Positions 5,541-7,368 of a DNA stretch of 7,368 bases are shown here, piece by piece. How positions within the stretch are numbered: position 1 is the stretch's first letter; each line of letters opens with the position of its first letter. This DNA comes from Gammaproteobacteria bacterium (GTDB lineage Bacteria > Gemmatimonadota > Gemmatimonadetes > Longimicrobiales > Gaopeijiaceae), in assembly GCA_009843625.1 (NCBI GenBank), contig VYDD01000143.1, positions 1 through 7,368 of the forward strand, written 5' to 3'. The notes beneath the pieces were generated by a model. It was not told the origin of the DNA. It made no database searches and saw nothing but the letters and a program-made list of their open reading frames with translations. A program made the translations under genes and the position numbers.

Positions 5541-7368
5541 TTGCGGGCGGTCGCCCTCGCCGCCGGCGTTTCCCTCGCCCTCGCCACCGGCGTATCTCCC
5601 GCCTCGGCACAACAGGCTTCCTCCTGGGACGATCTCCGGGTGCTGGAGCTCGTCGAGCGCGCGACCGCCACCCGACAGGCCGCCGTCATGGATGGCCTGC
5701 GCGCGTATACGGCCGACGCACGCGGCTACGTCTACTTCTTCCTCGACCGCCAGACCGGCGAGGAACGCAACCTGGTCAAGACCGACCAGCTGGCGGTGCG
5801 CGTGTACTGGAAGGCGCCCGGCCTGACCAGGCAGCACATTCTCGGCCGCCGCGACGACCGGCAGATGCCCACCAACATCCGCTACCACCTCGACCACCTG
5901 GTCATCATCCAGGAGAACTTCGGCGACGTGATCCGGATCGGGGACGGGGACGAGGTGTCGTCGGTTATCCATCCCCTCGCTCCGGGCGCGCCCGCCCGCT
6001 ACGAGTACCTGCTGGCCGACTCGATCACGGTCGCCTTCGCAGACGGCCTCGACCCCGTCCGGGTGTACGAGGTGCAGGTGCGGCCGCGCGACCCGGACCA
6101 GCCCGGCTTCGTGGGCACCCTCTTTCTCGATCGGGAGACGGCGGCGGTCGTGCGCATGAACTTCACGTTCACGCCCTCGTCCTACGTCGACCCGCAGCTC
6201 GACTACATTCGTGTTTCGCTGGAAAACTCCCTCTGGGATCGCCGCTACTGGCTCCCCTACCGGCAGAGCCTCGAGATCCGGCGGAAACTCCCGTTCCTCG
6301 ATCTTCCCGTGGGCAGCGTCATTCGGGGCCGCTGGGAAATCGGTGGCTACAACTTCGAGGACGATCTCCCCGACCTGTTCTTCCTGGGGCCGCAGATCGT
6401 GCGCAACCCCGACCCGATGCTGGCCTTCCCCTTCGAGCGCGATCTCTATGCCCAGGTCGACGAGGAGGGGCTCGCCCCCACGCCCGAACTGATCGACATC
6501 GAGGCCGAGGCGACCCGGCTGGTGCGCGGTCGATACCTGAGCGGGCTCGGCCGCCTGCGTCTCGCGATGCCGCCCCTCTCCGAAACCGTACGCTACAACC
6601 GCGCCGAAGGCTGGGTTACCCAGGGCGGCTTCAATCTCCGCGCGACCAACCGCCTGCATATCGGGACGCTCCTGGGCTACGCCCACGCCGGAGACCGTCC
6701 CCTGGGTCGCGTGAGCGCCGTGTTCGAGGCCCCGGACCGCGAGCGGCCGAGCACCGTCGGCCTGGATCTCTTTCTGCGCGAGCCGCGCGACATCGGACCG
6801 GTGCCCGGGTCGAGCCGGATCATGAACACCCTCTCCTCGCTGCTCCACCAGACCGACTGGACGGACCCCTATTTCGCGACCGGCGCCCGTGCCCGCGCAG
6901 GCCGCTCGTTCGGCCCGGTCTCGACGCGCGCCGAGGTGCGCTACGAACGCCACCACGGCGCGCGCGTCGTCGCCGGCGGAGAGCCGGGCGGCTGGCGTCC
7001 GGTGCGCACCATCGACGAAGGCGACCTGACGGCCGTTCGGCTGTCCGCGTCGCTCGGCTCTCCCGACCGCCTGTTCGGGGAAGCGGGCGCCACCTGGGCG
7101 AACTTCGACGGCGCCCCCTACCAGGAAGCGTCCCTGCGTCTCGCGGCCGGCCGCCGCTGGCTCGAACACGGCGTGGAACTCCGCTCGTCCCTGGACGCCG
7201 CTGTCGTCTCCGAGGGCGCGCCGCCGCAGTCGCTCTACCTCCTGGGAGGCCGCGAGACCCTTCCCGGATACGGCTACCGCTCCCTGGCCGGCGATGCCTT
7301 CTGGCTGCTCCGGGTCGAAGGCTCCCGCCAACTCTTCGGCCCATGGCTGCGGCTCCGCGGCGTGGGCG
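5541..7368 (+). CDS. Secreted DUF5686-like outer-membrane beta-barrel protein (3' end outside window)
   Basis: The frame is open from TTG 5541 to the window's end, giving 609 residues without a stop. A signal peptide is evident: start, Arg2, an Ala/Leu/Val-rich core, then ASA before QQ (cleavage after residue 23). Residues about 40-270 resemble the periplasmic region of DUF5686 proteins known from Bacteroidetes: a segment with YVYFFLDRQTGEERNLVKT, then YEYLLADSITVAFADG, VYEVQVRP and GTLFLDRETAAVVRMNFTF. From about 360 onward, alternating hydrophobic strands with aromatic ends suggest an outer-membrane barrel. LGGRETLPGYGYRSLAGD (7242-7295) resembles the L6-loop segment of Omp85/BamA-type barrels and is followed by another strand. 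Roughly 80-120 residues are probably missing at the right edge. The function is unknown; a role in the outer membrane is inferred. The gene follows the sigma factor by 29 bases. It could also be classed simply as a BamA/TamA-related surface antigen. Confidence 0.8.
   Translation, partial: MRAVALAAGVSLALATGVSPASAQQASSWDDLRVLELVERATATRQAAVMDGLRAYTADARGYVYFFLDRQTGEERNLVKTDQLAVRVYWKAPGLTRQHILGRRDDRQMPTNIRYHLDHLVIIQENFGDVIRIGDGDEVSSVIHPLAPGAPARYEYLLADSITVAFADGLDPVRVYEVQVRPRDPDQPGFVGTLFLDRETAAVVRMNFTFTPSSYVDPQLDYIRVSLENSLWDRRYWLPYRQSLEIRRKLPFLDLPVGSVIRGRWEIGGYNFEDDLPDLFFLGPQIVRNPDPMLAFPFERDLYAQVDEEGLAPTPELIDIEAEATRLVRGRYLSGLGRLRLAMPPLSETVRYNRAEGWVTQGGFNLRATNRLHIGTLLGYAHAGDRPLGRVSAVFEAPDRERPSTVGLDLFLREPRDIGPVPGSSRIMNTLSSLLHQTDWTDPYFATGARARAGRSFGPVSTRAEVRYERHHGARVVAGGEPGGWRPVRTIDEGDLTAVRLSASLGSPDRLFGEAGATWANFDGAPYQEASLRLAAGRRWLEHGVELRSSLDAAVVSEGAPPQSLYLLGGRETLPGYGYRSLAGDAFWLLRVEGSRQLFGPWLRLRGVG

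Noticed and set aside
5352..7331. A 659-codon antisense open frame opposite the sigma 3' end and the barrel gene
   Set aside because: It has no known motif, and its composition fits a reverse-frame shadow of GC-rich codons. The plus-strand frame has a signal peptide and barrel motifs.

Overview
The window is a GC-rich stretch with very strong G/C at third codon positions. It carries four same-strand (+) genes and almost no spare DNA. The sigma factor and the DUF5686-like outer-membrane protein suggest a Gram-negative, high-GC, didermic bacterium. My best guess is Gemmatimonadota or a neighbouring phylum, but this rests on recalled family resemblance, not on a database search. Myxococcota and Acidobacteriota remain possible.

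Region 1 (1-4427) is the downstream part of an SOS-type mutasome cassette. It holds the 3' portion of imuB (1-1194, 5' end outside the window), followed by a complete dnaE2 (about 1191-4427) that overlaps it by 4 bases or begins about 80 bases later. In the known imuA-imuB-dnaE2 systems, ImuB is a catalytically inactive Y-family polymerase relative that docks on the beta clamp and recruits DnaE2, an error-prone C-family polymerase, for damage-induced mutagenesis. The polymerase-site aspartates of DnaE2 are intact. Putative clamp-binding peptides can be seen in both proteins. The PHP domain looks degenerate. Any LexA box would lie upstream of the window.

Region 2 (4428-4650) is a 223-base spacer and the only real intergenic region. 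It has a locally AT-richer part, small inverted repeats and a weak candidate promoter. There is no convincing intrinsic terminator.

Region 3 (4651-7368) holds a compact 286-residue sigma-70-family factor. After a 29-base gap comes a gene starting with TTG, with a signal peptide, a DUF5686-like periplasmic region and the start of an Omp85-like beta-barrel that runs off the right edge. The spacing suggests co-transcription of the sigma factor and the envelope protein. I see no RNA genes, mobile elements, CRISPR arrays or prophage traces. The window looks like ordinary chromosome. The points most worth a second look are the unusual beta'-contact segment in the sigma factor and the altered L6-loop motif in the barrel protein.
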